Shown here one piece after another: positions 61,718 to 64,000 of a stretch of DNA of 64,000 bases. A model generated the notes under the pieces. It was not told the DNA's origin. It worked only from the letters and a program-made list of their open reading frames with translations, and did no database searches. The stretch covers positions 3,596,001-3,660,000 of the forward strand of contig JADJQZ010000001.1 in assembly GCA_016712465.1 (NCBI GenBank). The letters are read 5' to 3'. How positions within the stretch are numbered: the first letter of the stretch is position 1; every line of letters begins with the position of its first letter. The translations under genes and the position numbers were made by a program. This DNA comes from Candidatus Obscuribacter sp. Lineage in GTDB: Bacteria > Cyanobacteriota > Vampirovibrionia > Obscuribacterales > Obscuribacteraceae.

Positions 61718-63178
61718 TTAGACTGCCTGCGGGCTCGGAGTCCAGCGCAAATTAGGTTTACGGGCAGCCGTCGCTTCATCAAGACGACCGACCGGTGTCT
61801 TGAGAGGAGCGCTCAAGACCAGCTCTTTATTCTCATCGATTTCCTTATCGATGGTGACCATGATCTCGGCAAAGCGATCGAGAGTTTCTTTGTTCTCGGT
61901 CTCGGTGGGCTCAATCATCATAGCCTCGGGTACTACCAGCGGGAAGTAAACCGTGGGGGCATGTACGCCGTAATCGAGCAGACGTTTGGCCAGATTGAGA
62001 GTGGCAACCCCTCTTTCCTTCTGCTTCACCCCGGAGAGAACGAATTCATGCATGCAGGGCTGGCTGTGGGCCACCACAAAGTTTCTGGAGAGTTTGACCT
62101 TGAGGTAGTTGGCGTTCAAGATGGCATCTTTGGAAACCTGATGGAGACCATTGCCGCCGTGGGCCAGGATGTAAGCGTAGGCCCGCACTAGAATGCCGAA
62201 GTTACCATAGAAGCCTTTTACTTTTCCGATGGACTGAGGACGGTCGAAATCCCACTTGAAGCCGTTTGCTTCCTTTTTGATGACCGGCTTGGGCAGGAAG
62301 GGTTCCAGAAGGTCGCGGCAGGCCACGGCACAGCCGCCCGGTCCGCCGCCGCCATGGGGTGTGGAAAAGGTCTTGTGCAGATTCAAGTGGCAGACATCGA
62401 AGCCCATATCGCCGGGACGCACAATGCCCATGATGGCATTCAGATTGGCGCCGTCGTAATAGAGTAAGCCGCCGGCTTCGTGCACCAGGCGCTGCACTTC
62501 CATAATATCTTCTTCGAACAAACCAAGTGTATTGGGGTTTGTCAGCATGATGGCCGCGGTATCGGGACCGAGCACTTTCTTGAGAGCATCAAGATCTACA
62601 AGACCGCGATCGTTGCTCTTGATCTCAACCACATCAAAACCAATGAGAGCGGCGGTGGCGGGATTGGTACCATGGGCAGTATCAGGAACAATTACCTTCT
62701 TACGCTTGGTCTCGCCTTTGGCTTCGAAATAAGCCTTGATCAAAAGCAAGCCGGTCATCTCGCCATGGGCGCCGGCAGCAGGCTGCAAGGTCACATGAGG
62801 AAGTCCGACCACGGCCGAAATCGACCGTTCCAGATTATAGAGAAGTTCCAGGGCACCTTGAATCTGGTCTTGCGGTTGGTGAGGATGCAAGTCGCGGAAG
62901 CCTTCCAGCGCGGCCATGGCATCATTAACCTTGGGATTGTATTTCATGGTGCAAGAACCAAGGGGATAAAAACCGGTATCGATGCAATGGTTCAAATGAG
63001 AAAGCCTTACGAAGTGGCGAACCGCATCCAACTCACCGACTTCCGGTAGAGCCGGCGGTTTTTCACGCAGAAACTTGGCGGGAATGAAGGAAGACAACTC
63101 CTTCACCGGCACCTGAGGTTTAGGCAAAATCTCGGCACGTCTTCCTGCTCTTGATTTTTCGTAAATTAGCTTTTCCAT
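61718..63178 (-). CDS. gcvPB: Glycine dehydrogenase (decarboxylating) subunit 2
   Basis: 486 residues, the C-terminal half-type P protein of the two-subunit glycine cleavage enzyme. [20 protein letters not shown] and [14 protein letters not shown] near residue 55-80, PLAGA-like [52 protein letters not shown], and the PLP-lysine region [20 protein letters not shown] (near 270). Needs GcvPA, GcvT and GcvH, none in this window. ATG with AGGGGAATG upstream. Confidence 0.96.
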   Translation of the reverse strand: MEKLIYEKSRAGRRAEILPKPQVPVKELSSFIPAKFLREKPPALPEVGELDAVRHFVRLSHLNHCIDTGFYPLGSCTMKYNPKVNDAMAALEGFRDLHPHQPQDQIQGALELLYNLERSISAVVGLPHVTLQPAAGAHGEMTGLLLIKAYFEAKGETKRKKVIVPDTAHGTNPATAALIGFDVVEIKSNDRGLVDLDALKKVLGPDTAAIMLTNPNTLGLFEEDIMEVQRLVHEAGGLLYYDGANLNAIMGIVRPGDMGFDVCHLNLHKTFSTPHGGGGPGGCAVACRDLLEPFLPKPVIKKEANGFKWDFDRPQSIGKVKGFYGNFGILVRAYAYILAHGGNGLHQVSKDAILNANYLKVKLSRNFVVAHSQPCMHEFVLSGVKQKERGVATLNLAKRLLDYGVHAPTVYFPLVVPEAMMIEPTETENKETLDRFAEIMVTIDKEIDENKELVLSAPLKTPVGRLDEATAARKPNLRWTPSPQAV

Positions 63179-63209
63179 TTCATTCCCCTGTTAACACCGG
63201 CCCCAAAAT

Positions 63210-63866
63210 TTAGTGTTCGAAAATATCTTTAAATCCCATCAAATCAAGTTCACAAACCGTCGGCAGCGCCTCACAAAGGCGACGGTGCAAGTCAAGCCGA
63301 CCTTCCCGCACCAGGAGGGCATGAATGCGCTCGTAAATAGGAAGCAAAACACGTACATCGTTGGCCGCATACTCCAACTGAGAATCAGTCAAATGAGGCT
63401 GAGCCCAATCACTTGTCTGGTCGGACTTATCGAGTTCGATGCCGAGCAATTCCCTGACCAACTCTTTTAGACTGTGGCGATCGGTATAGGTTCGCACCAG
63501 CTTGGAAGCAATCTTTGTACAGAAAACCGGATTGACGTCGATGCCCAGGTAATACTTCAGTACCGCCAGATCGAACCGGCCATAGTGAAAAAGCTTGGTG
63601 ACGGTGGGTGCATGGCAAAGAGTCTTGATATTGCTTTGAGCATCCGCACTCATCTTTTCCTTGTCGCTGTAGCGCACAAAACTGACGACGCCGTCTTCAT
63701 CGCATATCTGGATCAAACAGAGCCTGTCGCGGCGGATGATCAGTCCGCGAGTCTCGGTGTCGATTGCCACCACTTTCTTGGTCAAATAGTGCTCTAGCCG
63801 CTGATCGGGAATATCATCCTCGAAAAGATCGGGCTTCCGGTGCTTGACCAATACCTCAGACTTCAT
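63210..63866 (-). CDS. Ribonuclease D-like 3'-5' exonuclease (DEDDy)
   Basis: 218 residues: exonuclease domain only, without HRDC domains. Motifs: VVAIDTETRGLI (DxE, near 34), HYGRFDLAVLKYYLGIDV (Exo II Asp, near 93), and EYAANDVRVLLPIYERI (YxxxD, near 170), preceded by DWAQPHLTDSQLEYA. Processes or degrades RNA 3' ends. ATG with AGAGG upstream; TATAAT on this strand at ~63903-63908. Confidence 0.92.
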   Translation of the reverse strand: MKSEVLVKHRKPDLFEDDIPDQRLEHYLTKKVVAIDTETRGLIIRRDRLCLIQICDEDGVVSFVRYSDKEKMSADAQSNIKTLCHAPTVTKLFHYGRFDLAVLKYYLGIDVNPVFCTKIASKLVRTYTDRHSLKELVRELLGIELDKSDQTSDWAQPHLTDSQLEYAANDVRVLLPIYERIHALLVREGRLDLHRRLCEALPTVCELDLMGFKDIFEH

Positions 63867-64000
63867 CAGACCTCTAATTTGCTTGCTTCAACAAAACAAA
63901 TTATAGAGGGATAAAACGGCTCAGCCCCAAAGATAGAGCGGTTCTAATAATGTTCTCGCTTACGAGAATCTCAGTCCCGGCAAAGTTCAGCCAGATGCTT
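63867..64000 (-). promoter_or_regulatory. Promoter region of the exonuclease gene
   Basis: Minus-strand CTATAAT near 63903-63909, about 40 bases before the ATG, is the likely -10; no canonical -35. A hairpin TTCTCG-CTTA-CGAGAA lies at 63952-63967. Nine codons on the minus strand ending at 63971 (HLAELCRD) may be the end of the next gene, too short to call. Confidence 0.35.

Noticed and set aside
63949..64000. Open plus-strand frame from an ATG running off the end, and a 9-codon minus-strand tail ending at 63971
   Set aside because: Both too short to tell a gene from chance; the sequence beyond the window is needed.

Overview
The window is a gene-dense, protein-coding chromosomal segment. I see no rRNA, tRNA, insertion sequence, prophage or CRISPR array. 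The gene content is that of an aerobic heterotroph: a glyoxylate shunt (malate synthase, isocitrate lyase), succinyl-CoA synthetase, acyl-CoA dehydrogenase with ETF, a PPi-type phosphofructokinase, and no photosynthesis genes. The YvcK protein with an N-terminal membrane anchor and the form of IspG resemble cyanobacterial versions, and secreted TPR proteins and low-complexity giant proteins are present. My best inference is a non-photosynthetic relative of Cyanobacteria (Melainabacteria/Vampirovibrionia, Obscuribacterales-like). That placement is inference and was not searched.

Layout. 1-5 kb (minus strand): tsaC (cut by the window edge) preceded by an overlapping lipid-modification operon of desaturase, FAD oxidoreductase, DUF1365 protein and Cfa-like methyltransferase. 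5-9.5 kb: a helix-turn-helix/citrate-synthase-like protein that lacks a key catalytic His, divergent from aceB-aceA, with a palindrome on the aceB -35 box. 9.5-17.8 kb: TPR protein, miaB, ribD, PPi-type pfk, sucCD and a second TPR protein. 17.8-24.5 kb: FAD monooxygenase, patatin, flavin reductase, and the operon def - small Cys protein - RapZ C-terminal domain - duplicated YvcK membrane domain - yvcK. 24.6-29.9 kb: secreted protein, UbiA-type prenyltransferase, cobU, YgjP-like metallopeptidase, fabF. 29.9-36.3 kb: one gene for a 2132-residue protein with four near-identical repeats of about 150 residues. 36.6-41.5 kb: cysE, small proteins, acyl-CoA dehydrogenase, rpe, TPR-like secreted protein. 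41.5-48.5 kb: TOPRIM protein plus four-helix membrane protein, MATE transporter, RadC-like protein, ispG, degenerate sialate-esterase-like protein. 48.5-54.6 kb (minus strand): etfBA, LOG-family protein, holA, and a phoR-phoB-phoU-like set whose kinase has no sensor domain. 54.8-64 kb: gpmI, a tiny Thr/Ala-repeat lipoprotein, DUF2993 protein, rph, UbiB-family kinase, zinc-ribbon membrane protein, gcvPB and a ribonuclease D-like exonuclease.

The central-carbon genes fit together. Fatty acids would be oxidised through acyl-CoA dehydrogenase and ETF to acetyl-CoA, which is conserved by the glyoxylate shunt and passed through succinyl-CoA synthetase and a reversible PPi-dependent phosphofructokinase; YvcK is a known gluconeogenesis factor in other bacteria. 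The most interesting candidates for something new are the DNA-binding, apparently inactive citrate-synthase-like protein beside aceBA, the RapZ-domain/duplicated-anchor/YvcK operon, the giant repeat protein, and the TOPRIM-membrane protein pair.
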